NCBI RefSeq assembly: GCF_024437745.1
Contig: NZ_JANFNY010000007.1
Location: forward strand, 24,321 to 88,320
Length of the DNA stretch: 64,000 nt
From: Roseomonas sp. GC11
GTDB taxonomy: Bacteria; Pseudomonadota; Alphaproteobacteria; Acetobacterales; Acetobacteraceae
Direction: 5' to 3'
Of this stretch, positions 17,841-26,058 are shown one piece after another. The position numbers and the translations under genes are program-made. The notes beneath the pieces were generated by a model. The model worked only from the letters and a program-made list of their open reading frames with translations. It made no database searches and was not told where the DNA came from. How positions within the stretch are numbered: position 1 is the stretch's first letter; every line of letters starts with the position of its first letter.

Positions 17841-19423
17841 GCCGGGCGGATCTGCCAGAACAGCGCGAAGCCATGCGGCGGCGCCGTCAGCCCCTTCCAT
17901 GCGGTGCGGGTGAGCAACTGGCCGAGCGGGAGATAGGGCACATCCTCGAAGGCCTGGCGCTGCATCTCGGCGGCGATGCGGATGCGCTCACCCTGGTCGG
18001 ACTGCTCCATCCAGGCGGCCCGCAGGGCTTCCAGTTTCTCGCTGCTCGGCCAGCCGCGCGGCCCGGCCCGGCCATTGGCGCGCAGTGAGCTGTGGACCGC
18101 CGGGTCCAGCTGGTCCATGCCGGCCCAATAGGTGCTGAAGACGCTCCAGCCACCCTGCTCCACCGGCTCCATCTTGGTCAGGCGGGAGAGGGTCGAGCCC
18201 CAGTCGAGCGACTGGTAATCCACCTGGATGCCGAGGCGCTGCAGGAGGTCGGCCGCGACATCGCCCAGCGCCTTCAGCGTCGGGAAGTCCGAGGGTGCCA
18301 GCAGCACGGCCTTCTCGCCCCTGTAGCCGGAGGCGGCGACGTCACGCCGCGCGCGCTCCAGGTCGCGCGGGGCGGTCAGCGCCTCCAGCCCGGCGGTGCT
18401 GGCCATCGGGGTGTCCGGGCAGAAGAAGCCCACGCCATCGCGCCAGCCATCCGCAACTTCACCGGCCACGGCCTGCATGAAATCCGCCTGCCGCAGCGCC
18501 GGCAGCAGGGCGCGGCGCAGCGCCGGGTTGTTGAAGGGCGGATGCAGATGGTTCAGCCGCATGGTGCCGATATAGCCGGTCGGGTCCGGCACGGCGGTGC
18601 GGATGGCGCGGTCCCTGGCCAGGGCCGGCAACAGATCGAAGGGCGGCGCTTCCCACCAATCCACCTCGCCGGCGCGCAGGGCGGCGGCGGCGGTGGAAGG
18701 GTCGGGCAGGACGTGCCATTCCACGCGCTCGAAGAAAACTTCCTTTGGCCCGGCGGTGAAGCTTGGCGTGCCGGCGCGCGGCACATAATCGGGGTTGCGG
18801 GCGTAGACGACGCGGGCACCGGCCAGCCGTTCCTCCGCCACGAAGCGGAAGGGGCCGCTGCCCACCATCTCGCGGATCTGCGTGTTGGGGTCGGTCTGCG
18901 CCAGACGCTCCGGCATCATGACGCAGACCGGCGAGCCGGGCTTGCCCAGCGCATAGGTGAGCAGCGGAAAAGGCTTTTTCAGGCGGAAGCGGAGGGTGCG
19001 GTCATCGGGCGCCGACAATTCGTCAATGGCGGCGAGCAAGGATTGCCCCAGCCCGTCCCTTGCCGCCCAGCGGCGGATGGAGGCGGTGCAGTCCCGCGCC
19101 AGGACCTTTTCCCCGTCATGCCAGCGCAGGCCCTCGCGCAGGGTCAGCGTCCAGGTCAGGCCATCCGGCTCGACGACATGGCCTTCCACCATCTGCGGCT
19201 GGATCCGGTACTGCGCATCCATGCCATAGAGGGTATCGAAAACCATCAAGCCGTGATTGCGCGTGACATAGGCGCTGGTCCACACCGGATCGAGGATGGC
19301 GAGGTCTGATTGCGGCACGAAGCGCAGCACGCGCTTGCCCTGCGCCTGGGCCAGGCGCGGGGATGACAGGGCGGCGGAACTGCCCAGCGCGGCGGAAAGC
19401 AGAGTACGACGATGCAGGCTCAT
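17837..19423 (-). CDS. ABC transporter substrate-binding protein, DppA/OppA family
   Basis: A 528-residue periplasmic receptor with a signal peptide (MSLHRRTLLSAALGSSAALS...LAQAQ) and segments RFVPQSDLAILDPVW, WHDGEKVLARD, MVGSGPFRFVAEE and NHLHPPFNNPALRRALL. It is a clear paralogue of the protein at 4949-6529. Start and stop both overlap neighbouring genes by 4 bases, inside an operon with a transaminase and an amidohydrolase. No peptide-type permease is encoded in that operon, so it must use a transporter encoded elsewhere. Confidence 0.93.
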   Translation of the reverse strand: MSLHRRTLLSAALGSSAALSSPRLAQAQGKRVLRFVPQSDLAILDPVWTSAYVTRNHGLMVFDTLYGMDAQYRIQPQMVEGHVVEPDGLTWTLTLREGLRWHDGEKVLARDCTASIRRWAARDGLGQSLLAAIDELSAPDDRTLRFRLKKPFPLLTYALGKPGSPVCVMMPERLAQTDPNTQIREMVGSGPFRFVAEERLAGARVVYARNPDYVPRAGTPSFTAGPKEVFFERVEWHVLPDPSTAAAALRAGEVDWWEAPPFDLLPALARDRAIRTAVPDPTGYIGTMRLNHLHPPFNNPALRRALLPALRQADFMQAVAGEVADGWRDGVGFFCPDTPMASTAGLEALTAPRDLERARRDVAASGYRGEKAVLLAPSDFPTLKALGDVAADLLQRLGIQVDYQSLDWGSTLSRLTKMEPVEQGGWSVFSTYWAGMDQLDPAVHSSLRANGRAGPRGWPSSEKLEALRAAWMEQSDQGERIRIAAEMQRQAFEDVPYLPLGQLLTRTAWKGLTAPPHGFALFWQIRPA

Positions 19424-20832
19424 GCCACCTGTTCCTCCGCAAGCGTGAACAAGCCCTCGCGCGCCAGGGCTGCCGCCACATCGTCCAGCGCGGCGCGCAG
19501 GCCCGCGAGCAATTCCTGGATCTCGGCCGGCTGGATGATGAGGGGCGGACAGACGGCGATGGCATCACCGCGCAGGCCGCGCAGAATGAGCCCGCGCTCC
19601 AGCGCCGCCTGCTGCACGCGCGCGCCAATGCCGAGTTCGGCCGGGAAATGCCGCCGGCTTTCCTTGTCGGCGACGATTTCGACGGCGCCGATCAGCCCGA
19701 TGCCACGCGCCTGCCCCACCAGCGGATGCCCCACCAGATCGCGCAGGCCCTGTTGCAGCAAGGGCGCGACCGCCCGCACATGGCCGATGATGTCGCGTTC
19801 CTGGTAGATCCGCAGCGTCTCCAGCGCGACCGCGGCACAGACGGGATGCGCGGCGTAGGTGACGCCATGGGCGAAGACGCCGAGCTTCTCGCTCTCCGCC
19901 AGAAGGGCCTGATGGATCTCCTCCGAGACCAGCACGGCGGAGATCGGCAGGAAGGAGGCGGAAAGGGCCTTGGCCACCGTCAGCAGATCCGGCTTCAGGC
20001 CGAAGGTCTCGCAGGCGAAGAGGCGGCCGGTGCGGCCGAAGCCGCAGATCACCTCATCGACGATGAACAGGATATCGTGCCGGCGCAGCACGGCCTGGAT
20101 GGCGGTGAAATAGCCCTCCGGCGGCACGAAGACGCCGCCGCCGCCGGTGACCGGCTCGGCGATGAAGGCGGCGATGGTCTCCGGCCCCTCTCGCAGGATC
20201 AGTTCTTCGAGTTCCCGCGCGCGGCGGGCGACGAAATCGGCCTCGCTCTCGCCGGGCGCGGCATCATGCCAGTGGCTGGCGCTGCCGGTATGCAGGAAGC
20301 CAGGCAGGGGCAGGCCGAAATCCTGGTGGTTGGCGGCCTGCCCTGTGGCGCTGGCGGCGGCGATGGTGACTCCATGATAGCCGCGCTGCCGCCCGATGAT
20401 CTTGCGCTTCTCCGGCTTGCCCCGCGCATGGTTGTAATGCCAGGCGAGCTTGATCGCCGCGTCATTGGCCTCGGAGCCGGAATTGCTGAACAGCACGCGC
20501 GACAGGCCCGGCGGGGCAAGAGCCAGCAGCGTCTCCGCCAACTCGATCGCAGGCCCATGCGAGCGGCCGTTGAAGATGTGGTAGAAGGGCAATTCCTCCA
20601 TCTGGCGTGTCGCCGCCCGGACGAGGCGTGGCTCGTCGAAGCCCAGCGCGGCGGACCAGAGGCCGGCCATGCCCTCCAGATACCAGCGGCCCTGCTCGTC
20701 CTGGACACGCACACCCTTGCCGCGGCGTATCACCAACGGCCCGGCCTCGGCATGGCGGCGGAGGTTGGTGTAGGGATGGATCAGGCTTGCCGTATCGCGT
20801 GCGGCCCAGGAATTGCGCGGCGTGCCGCTCAT
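19420..20832 (-). CDS. Class III (omega) aminotransferase
   Basis: A 470-residue PLP enzyme. The family pattern is plain: FSNSGSEANDAAIKLAWHYN, GYHGVTIAAASATG, the PLP aspartate in FIVDEVICGFGRTG, the Schiff-base lysine in LTVAKALSASFLPISAVLV, and HGVTYAAHPVCAAVALE. The family includes taurine:pyruvate, beta-alanine, putrescine and other omega-amine transaminases. It overlaps the deacetylase-like gene upstream and the binding-protein gene downstream by 4 bases each. Sitting after an SsuD-like enzyme and an amidohydrolase that could unmask an amine, it is a candidate for deaminating an amino-sulfonate or a polyamine fragment. Confidence 0.93.
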   Translation of the reverse strand: MSGTPRNSWAARDTASLIHPYTNLRRHAEAGPLVIRRGKGVRVQDEQGRWYLEGMAGLWSAALGFDEPRLVRAATRQMEELPFYHIFNGRSHGPAIELAETLLALAPPGLSRVLFSNSGSEANDAAIKLAWHYNHARGKPEKRKIIGRQRGYHGVTIAAASATGQAANHQDFGLPLPGFLHTGSASHWHDAAPGESEADFVARRARELEELILREGPETIAAFIAEPVTGGGGVFVPPEGYFTAIQAVLRRHDILFIVDEVICGFGRTGRLFACETFGLKPDLLTVAKALSASFLPISAVLVSEEIHQALLAESEKLGVFAHGVTYAAHPVCAAVALETLRIYQERDIIGHVRAVAPLLQQGLRDLVGHPLVGQARGIGLIGAVEIVADKESRRHFPAELGIGARVQQAALERGLILRGLRGDAIAVCPPLIIQPAEIQELLAGLRAALDDVAAALAREGLFTLAEEQVA

Positions 20833-21920
20833 GCCGGTGTCTCCGTCAGCTGCGGTCGCGTGGCGATTCCGCGCGCGGCCAGGAATCCATCGAGGAAGGC
20901 GGCAAGATTGTCCTCCAGCCGCGTGATCAGGTAGCCGCCCTCCTGCACCAGCAGGATGGGGGTGCCGAATTGCCCGATCCGCCGCCCGGCCTCGCGGAAG
21001 CCATCGGCCTGGACAGCGAGGTTGGCGCTCGGGTCACCTTCCTGCGCATCGAAGCCGAGGGAGACGACCAGTGCCTCCACGGCCTGCCGCCGCAAAGCGG
21101 AGAGTGCCCTTTCCACCGCGGCAACCCATCCGGCACTGCCCGTGCCCGGCGGCAGCGGCAGGTTCAGCGTGGCGCCGAGGCCACGGCCCTGGCCGGTTTC
21201 ATCGGCATAGCCGGCGAAGAAGGGGTAGAGCCCGGCTGGATCTCCATGGACCGAGGCGAAGGCAACATCCTCGCGCTCGTAGAAGATGGCCTGCGTTCCG
21301 TTGCCGTGATGGACATCGATATCGAGGATGCCAACCTTGTTGATGCCGCCCGCGCGCAGTGTCTCCGCGGCGATGGCGGCGTTGTTGAGGAAGCAGAAGC
21401 CGCCGGCGAGGTCGGCATAGGCATGGTGTCCGGGTGGGCGCGTCAGGACATAGGCCTGCGCATCACCCGCCAGCAGGCACCGCGCGCCTGCCTCAGCCGC
21501 CCGGGCGGAAGCCAGGATGGCGCCCCAACTGCCTTCCAGCAGCGGCGCGCCATTGCCGCCGAGATACCAGCCGGCAAGGCCGACAATATCGCTGGGGCGC
21601 CGGTTCAGCGGTCGCACGGCGAAGGCGCTGGGGCGCACGGCCAGATCCGCCTCGCGCCCCGGCCTGCTGCGCCAGGCGGCGAAGCCGCCTTCCAGGAAGC
21701 CGAGATAGCCCGCCTCATGCACCTTTGCGATGACGCCAAGGCTTTCCTGGCCGCTCGCCCAGGCTTGGTTTTCCTCCACCGGGAGGCCTGCCGCCTGCAC
21801 GGCCCGCAGCAGAGCCGCGATACGCGCGGGGGTTTCGAAATAGGGCCGCGCGCCGGCACCGCTGCCGATCACGGGGTCCGGGTCATGCGCGGCATGACCC
21901 GGGGGCAGGAGGACGCGCAT
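20829..21920 (-). CDS. Histone-deacetylase-fold amidohydrolase (acetylpolyamine aminohydrolase-like)
   Basis: A 363-residue zinc amidohydrolase. Motifs are RPPGHHAYADLAGGFCFLNN, the zinc-binding ILDIDVHHGNGTQAIFY, and SLGFDAQEGDP, with a late EGGYL segment. Bacterial members remove acetyl or other acyl groups from polyamines and related amines. The reading frame extends upstream to 22025 inside the monooxygenase gene, but ATG 21920 (MRVLLPPGH) starts the conserved domain. It lies 10 bases after the monooxygenase stop and overlaps the transaminase gene, so deacylation followed by transamination is suggested. Confidence 0.92.
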   Translation of the reverse strand: MRVLLPPGHAAHDPDPVIGSGAGARPYFETPARIAALLRAVQAAGLPVEENQAWASGQESLGVIAKVHEAGYLGFLEGGFAAWRSRPGREADLAVRPSAFAVRPLNRRPSDIVGLAGWYLGGNGAPLLEGSWGAILASARAAEAGARCLLAGDAQAYVLTRPPGHHAYADLAGGFCFLNNAAIAAETLRAGGINKVGILDIDVHHGNGTQAIFYEREDVAFASVHGDPAGLYPFFAGYADETGQGRGLGATLNLPLPPGTGSAGWVAAVERALSALRRQAVEALVVSLGFDAQEGDPSANLAVQADGFREAGRRIGQFGTPILLVQEGGYLITRLEDNLAAFLDGFLAARGIATRPQLTETPA

Positions 21921-21930
21921 GGCCGCCCCG

Positions 21931-23067
21931 TCACTCCGCCGCGACGGCCTGGGCGGTGCTGCGCTCGCGCTCCGCCACCAGGGCGCGGAAGCGGGGCAGC
22001 AATTCACGCCCGTACTGGATGGCATCGACCAGCGGATCGAAGCCGCGGATCAGGAAGGTGGTGATGCCAAGATCATAGTAGTCGAGCAGAGCTTCCGCCA
22101 CCTGGTCCGGCGTGCCGACCAGCGCGGTGGAATTGCCGGAAGCACCGGTCAGCGCGGCAATCTCCGTCCACAGCCGCTTGTCGAGGCGCTTGCCCTGGGC
22201 AGCGGCGGCGAGGAGGCGGCGGGAGCCCTCATTCGGCGGCGGCGGCGCGGCGCCGGCGGCATCATGCTGCCGGGCATTGTGCGGGGAACGGCCGCTGCCG
22301 CCGCTCTCGCGCAGGGCACGGGCGCGGCGCAGGATCTCCTCCGCCTTGGCCCAGGCGGCTTCCTCGGTCTCGGCGAGGATGGGGCGCAGCGAGAGGCTGA
22401 AGCGTGGGTTGCGGCCATGCGGGGCGGCGGCGGCCCGCACGCGGTTCAGCAGGTCGCGCGTCTGCTCCAGCGTCTCGCCCCACAGCGCATAGACATCGGC
22501 ATGCTTACCAGCCACCGGCAGCGCCGCCTCGGACGCGCCACCGAAGAAGACGGGGATGCCTTCGGCCCGGTAGGGCTTCACATCGCCGAAGCCGCCCAGA
22601 ACCTTGTAGTAGCGGCCTTCATAGTCGAAGGGATTCTGCGAGGTCCATTCCTGGCGGAGGATGTCGATATACTCGCTGGCGCGGGCATAGCGCTCATCCT
22701 TCGTGAGATGGTCGCCATCCTGGGCCAGTTCCTTGTCGTTGCCACCGGTGATGATGTGCACGGCGGCGCGCCCGCGCGCGAACTGGTCCAGCGTGGCGAG
22801 CTGCCGTGCCGCCAGGGTGGGCGCGGTGAAGCCGGGGCGATGCGCGATCATCAGCCCCAGGCGGTCCGTCACATGCGCGATGTGCTGGCCGATCAGGATG
22901 CTTTCGGCCGAGTTGGAGTGGAAGGCGACCAGCACGCGATCGAAGCCGACATGCTCATGCGCCTTGGCCACGGCCTCGATATACGGCACGTCCACGGCCG
23001 GGCCGCTGCGCCGCATGGTCTCGGAGGAATTGAAGTGGCCGACATAGCCAATGAATTCGACGCTCAT
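21931..23067 (-). CDS. LLM-class FMNH2-dependent monooxygenase, SsuD (alkanesulfonate) type
   Basis: A 378-residue SsuD-like enzyme that should oxidise a C1-S bond with reduced flavin, releasing sulfite and an aldehyde. Typical segments are FDRVLVAFHSNSAES, HRPGFTAPTLAARQLATLD, GRAAVHIITGGND, VPVFFGGAS-like IPVFFGGASEAALPVAG, and GNSTALVGTPDQVAEALLDYYDLG. GGGAGAA-like purines precede ATG 23067. The gene follows the binding-protein gene of an SsuABC-type transporter and heads a tightly overlapped set of catabolic genes. A flavin reductase is not in the operon; one candidate is at 47135. Confidence 0.92.
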   Translation of the reverse strand: MSVEFIGYVGHFNSSETMRRSGPAVDVPYIEAVAKAHEHVGFDRVLVAFHSNSAESILIGQHIAHVTDRLGLMIAHRPGFTAPTLAARQLATLDQFARGRAAVHIITGGNDKELAQDGDHLTKDERYARASEYIDILRQEWTSQNPFDYEGRYYKVLGGFGDVKPYRAEGIPVFFGGASEAALPVAGKHADVYALWGETLEQTRDLLNRVRAAAAPHGRNPRFSLSLRPILAETEEAAWAKAEEILRRARALRESGGSGRSPHNARQHDAAGAAPPPPNEGSRRLLAAAAQGKRLDKRLWTEIAALTGASGNSTALVGTPDQVAEALLDYYDLGITTFLIRGFDPLVDAIQYGRELLPRFRALVAERERSTAQAVAAE

Positions 23068-23177
23068 GGCGATTCTCCCGAAGGGTAGGTCTGGCAGGTT
23101 GGGGAAGGGCGGCCCGGCTCCGTCCTCCCGCGGGAAGCAGGCAGGCCTGGGCAGCGGTGCTGTCCAGGCGCAAGGGC

Positions 23178-24164
23178 TCAGAGCCGCGCGAGATGGTCCC
23201 TGACACGCACAGGTTCCGGCAGGACGCGGCGCTGGGACAGCCAGTCCGCCGCGCGTTGCAGTTCCGCCTGGAAATCCGTGTCATCGATGCGGCGGATGAC
23301 GTAGCGGCGGCGGCGCTCGATGAAGGCATCCCGGATCGCGTCGCTATAGGCGCCCTGGCGCTGCGCCAGGGTTTCCGCCTCGCGCGGGTTCTCGCTGGCC
23401 CAGGCGGCCTCGGCCGCATAGGCCGCGTTCACGGCGCGCACGATCTCGGTGTTCTGCTCGGCAAAGCGGCGCGTCACGAGATAGGAGCTGAAGTCGATCT
23501 GGAAACCGAGGTCACGCCCCTCGACGAAGATATCGTGCGCGCCGTATTCGCTGCGGGCGATATCCACACCCGGGCTCCACATCGACCACGCATCGACCTT
23601 ACCGGCGGCGAAGGCTGGCGCTGCCTCGGGCGGGTTGAGATAGACGACGCGGACATCGTTGCGGCTGAGACCATGCTTTTCCAGCGCGGCGATCAGCAGG
23701 AATTCGCCGAGGCCTGAGCGGTTGACGGCCACACTCCGCCCCTTCAGCCCTGGAATGCCGGTGATGCCCGAGTCCCGCCGGGCGATGATGGCGGTGGTGC
23801 GCGGCTCGACCACGGCGAATTGCGTGAAGACCAGCGGCGATCCGGCGATGATCGAGGCCAGGGCGGGCGTCGTGCTGCCGCCGAAGCTGAAATCCGCGCT
23901 GCCGCCGACCACCGCCTGGATCGAGGGGGCATGGGCGGGGAAGGGGCCGATCCATTCTACCTTGATGCCATCGCGGGCCAGCAGGCGCGCGAATTCACCG
24001 CGTTCCTTGGCCAGCAGCGGCAGGCCGCCGAAGCCCCAGCCGAGGCGGACGGTATCCGTGGTGCGGCGACCCTGCGCCAGGGCCGCGTGGCCGGCCAGGG
24101 TGCCGGCTGCGGCGAGGCCCGTGCCCAGCACCGCGCGGCGGGAGAGGAAGGGGAGAGACAGCAT
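23178..24164 (-). CDS. ABC transporter substrate-binding protein, aliphatic-sulfonate (SsuA-like) type
   Basis: A 328-residue periplasmic receptor with a Tat-like signal (SRRAVLGTGLAAAGTLAGHAALAQ). The body shows GWGFGGLPLLAKERG, VGGSADFSFGGSTTPALASI, LKGRSVAVNRSGLGEFLLI and AWSMWSPGVDIAR, typical of sulfonate/taurine receptors. ATG 24164 after GAGCGGAAAA is preferred to a TTG at 24179 that would overlap the ATPase gene. It follows permease and ATPase genes and precedes a SsuD-type monooxygenase gene, the classical sulfonate-use order. Confidence 0.92.
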   Translation of the reverse strand: MLSLPFLSRRAVLGTGLAAAGTLAGHAALAQGRRTTDTVRLGWGFGGLPLLAKERGEFARLLARDGIKVEWIGPFPAHAPSIQAVVGGSADFSFGGSTTPALASIIAGSPLVFTQFAVVEPRTTAIIARRDSGITGIPGLKGRSVAVNRSGLGEFLLIAALEKHGLSRNDVRVVYLNPPEAAPAFAAGKVDAWSMWSPGVDIARSEYGAHDIFVEGRDLGFQIDFSSYLVTRRFAEQNTEIVRAVNAAYAAEAAWASENPREAETLAQRQGAYSDAIRDAFIERRRRYVIRRIDDTDFQAELQRAADWLSQRRVLPEPVRVRDHLARL

Positions 24165-24175
24165 GGGTTTTCCGC

Positions 24176-24886
24176 TCAATCGGCCGTGGCCCGCAGGCCG
24201 AGCGCCGCCAGAAGATCGCGCCGCAGGGCGGCGGCTTCCGGATGCGCGCGGTCGCGGCGCGTGGCCTCGGGTGGGATATGGGTTCCGGCGATGGCGCCAT
24301 CGCGCATCACCAGGATGCGGTCCGCCAGCGCGATCGCCTCATCGACATCATGCGTGACCAGCAGCACGCCAGGGCGGTGCCGCGCGACAAGATCGCGCAC
24401 CAGGTCATGCATGCGCAGGCGTGTCAGCGCATCGAGCGCGGCAAAGGGTTCGTCGAGCAGCAGCAGGGCCGGTTCCTCGACGAGCGCGCGCGCCAGTGCC
24501 ACGCGCTGGGCCTGGCCGCCCGAGAGGTTGCGCGGCCAGTCCTCCAGCCGGTCCCCCAGGCCGACTTCGGCGAGGGCCCGCGCGGCACGGTCGCGGGCAT
24601 CGTGGCCGGACAGGCCGAGCGCGACATTGCGCCACAGCGTGTCCCAGGGCAGCAGGCGGTGTTCCTGGAAGACGATGGCGGGGCGCCCGGCCGTCTCGAT
24701 CCGCCCGCCCTGGGGTGAGTCCAGCCCGGCCAGTGCGCGCAGCAGCGTGGTCTTGCCGCAGCCGCTTTCCCCGAGCAGCGCGACGAATTCGCCCCGCGCG
24801 ATGGTGAGGTTGAGGCCATCGATGATCACGCGCGGGCCATAGGCGCGGCGCAGTTCCTGTACGCGGGCGGCGGGGAGGCTGGCCAT
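24176..24886 (-). CDS. ABC transporter ATP-binding protein, sulfonate (SsuB-like) type
   Basis: A 236-residue ATPase: Walker A GESGCGKTT, Q-loop FQEHRLLPWDTLW, signature LSGGQAQR, Walker B LLLLDEPFAALDALTR and switch VTHD. A much longer open frame continues upstream across the permease gene, but homology begins at ATG 24886, which shares one base with the permease stop (TGATG). Second gene of the set 25737-23178. Confidence 0.94.
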   Translation of the reverse strand: MASLPAARVQELRRAYGPRVIIDGLNLTIARGEFVALLGESGCGKTTLLRALAGLDSPQGGRIETAGRPAIVFQEHRLLPWDTLWRNVALGLSGHDARDRAARALAEVGLGDRLEDWPRNLSGGQAQRVALARALVEEPALLLLDEPFAALDALTRLRMHDLVRDLVARHRPGVLLVTHDVDEAIALADRILVMRDGAIAGTHIPPEATRRDRAHPEAAALRRDLLAALGLRATAD

Positions 24887-25737
24887 CAGCGTGCCCCCCG
24901 GCGGGCATAATTCGGATGCCAGGCCAGCAGGCGCCGCTCCAGCAGTCGCGCCACCCCATCGGCCAGGACGCCGATCAGCGCGTAGATGACAATGGCGAGG
25001 ACGATGACATCGGTGCGCAGGAACTCCCGCGCATCCATGGCCAGGAAGCCGATTCCTGAGGTGGCGGCGATGGTCTCGGCTACCACCAGCGCCAGCCATG
25101 CCGAGGCGAGTGCATAGCGCACGCCGGCGAGCAGCGATGGCATGGCGCCGGGCAGGATGATCCGGCGGATCAGCTGCCCCCGGCTGAGGCCGCGCACGCG
25201 CCCCATCTCCAGCAGTTTCGGATCCACCTGCCGGATGCCGAGCACGGTGTTGATGTAGATGGGGAAGAGCACGCCGAGCGAGACCAGGAAGATTTTCGCT
25301 TCCTCGCCGACGCCGAACCAGACGATGACGAGCTGCAGAACGGCGAGGAAGGGCACCGCGCGGATCATCTGCACCGGGCGGTCCAGCAGCGCCTCGGCGA
25401 GGCGGGAGAAGCCCACCGCCAGGCCCAGCAGGAAGCCGATGCTGCCACCAATAGCGAAGCCTGAGGCGGCGCGCAGCAGGCTCACGCCCATATCCGGGAT
25501 CAGCTGGCCATTGCCGATCAGGCGTATGGCTGTTGTGGCGACCTTGCTGGGTGCGGGCAGGAGATGCGGTGGGATCTCGCCGAAGCGTGCCGCGCCTTCC
25601 CACAGCAGCAGCAGCGCCACGGGTGCCAGCCAGGAGAGCAGATGCAGGCCCAGCCCGCCCCAATCGCCTGCCGTGTTGTGCTGGCCAGGGCGGGTGCCGC
25701 GGGAGGCGGGCGACTGGCCAGCCGTCGTGGCGCTCAT
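24886..25737 (-). CDS. ABC transporter permease, sulfonate (SsuC-like) type
   Basis: A 283-residue inner-membrane subunit with about six hydrophobic segments and the EAA loop GRVRGLSRGQLIRRIILPGA. ATG 25737 is preceded by AAAGGAA and gives a normal family length; an in-frame ATG at 25797 lies inside the A/T-rich promoter region and is rejected. It heads the operon running down to 16617. The palindrome at 25782-25795 lies 45 bases upstream of the start. Confidence 0.92.
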   Translation of the reverse strand: MSATTAGQSPASRGTRPGQHNTAGDWGGLGLHLLSWLAPVALLLLWEGAARFGEIPPHLLPAPSKVATTAIRLIGNGQLIPDMGVSLLRAASGFAIGGSIGFLLGLAVGFSRLAEALLDRPVQMIRAVPFLAVLQLVIVWFGVGEEAKIFLVSLGVLFPIYINTVLGIRQVDPKLLEMGRVRGLSRGQLIRRIILPGAMPSLLAGVRYALASAWLALVVAETIAATSGIGFLAMDAREFLRTDVIVLAIVIYALIGVLADGVARLLERRLLAWHPNYARRGAR

Positions 25738-26058
25738 GCGCGTTCCTTTCGGAAATCTATTATATATTCGTTTTAAATCGTGTAATTCGAATTGCAACGT
25801 AAAAATTTCTCTTTCCTGTTCGATCTGCGGAGCGTCCAGGCCGGGCAGGATGATCGCGGATTGGCGCCATGAACCGAAAATCCCTTTTGCAGAAAAGAAT
25901 CATATTCAACTCTCGCAGGAAGCTCTGGCGCGATGTTACGTGTTTTTATAGCTTTATAAAAACGTGAAATATGGCAGGAGCCTTGGCATGCCTCACTCCG
26001 CACCGGATGACCCCTTTCTTCTCCCCCGCCCTGTTCTTTTTCCCCGCCTGGTGTGGCG
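25738..26058. promoter_or_regulatory. Divergent promoter region, 321 bp
   Basis: Holds no gene. It separates the sulfonate-type operon (-) from the APS-reductase-like pair (+) and is markedly A/T rich. Features are TATATA at 25759-25766, the palindrome AATTCGAATT (25784-25793), and a hairpin TTTTTATA/TATAAAAA (25943-25950 with 25955-25962). Shared control of both operons is plausible. Confidence 0.45.
25782..25795. promoter_or_regulatory. A/T-rich palindrome upstream of the sulfonate-type operon
   Basis: GTAATTCGAATTGC, with a perfect 10-bp palindrome AATTCGAATT at its centre. It matches the layout GTAATT-NN-AATTRC of the element at 12770-12783. Placement 45 bases before the permease start suits an operator or activator site for a sulfur-responsive regulator; this is inference. 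Confidence 0.35.

Noticed and set aside
17837..19423. Reading the acyl-CoA dehydrogenase-type operon end as fatty-acid beta-oxidation
   Set aside because: No thiolase, hydratase or CoA ligase is nearby; the neighbours are sulfonate and amine genes.
24887..25663. N-terminal extension of the sulfonate-type ATPase frame
   Set aside because: It lies wholly over the permease gene in another frame; ATPase homology starts exactly at 24886.
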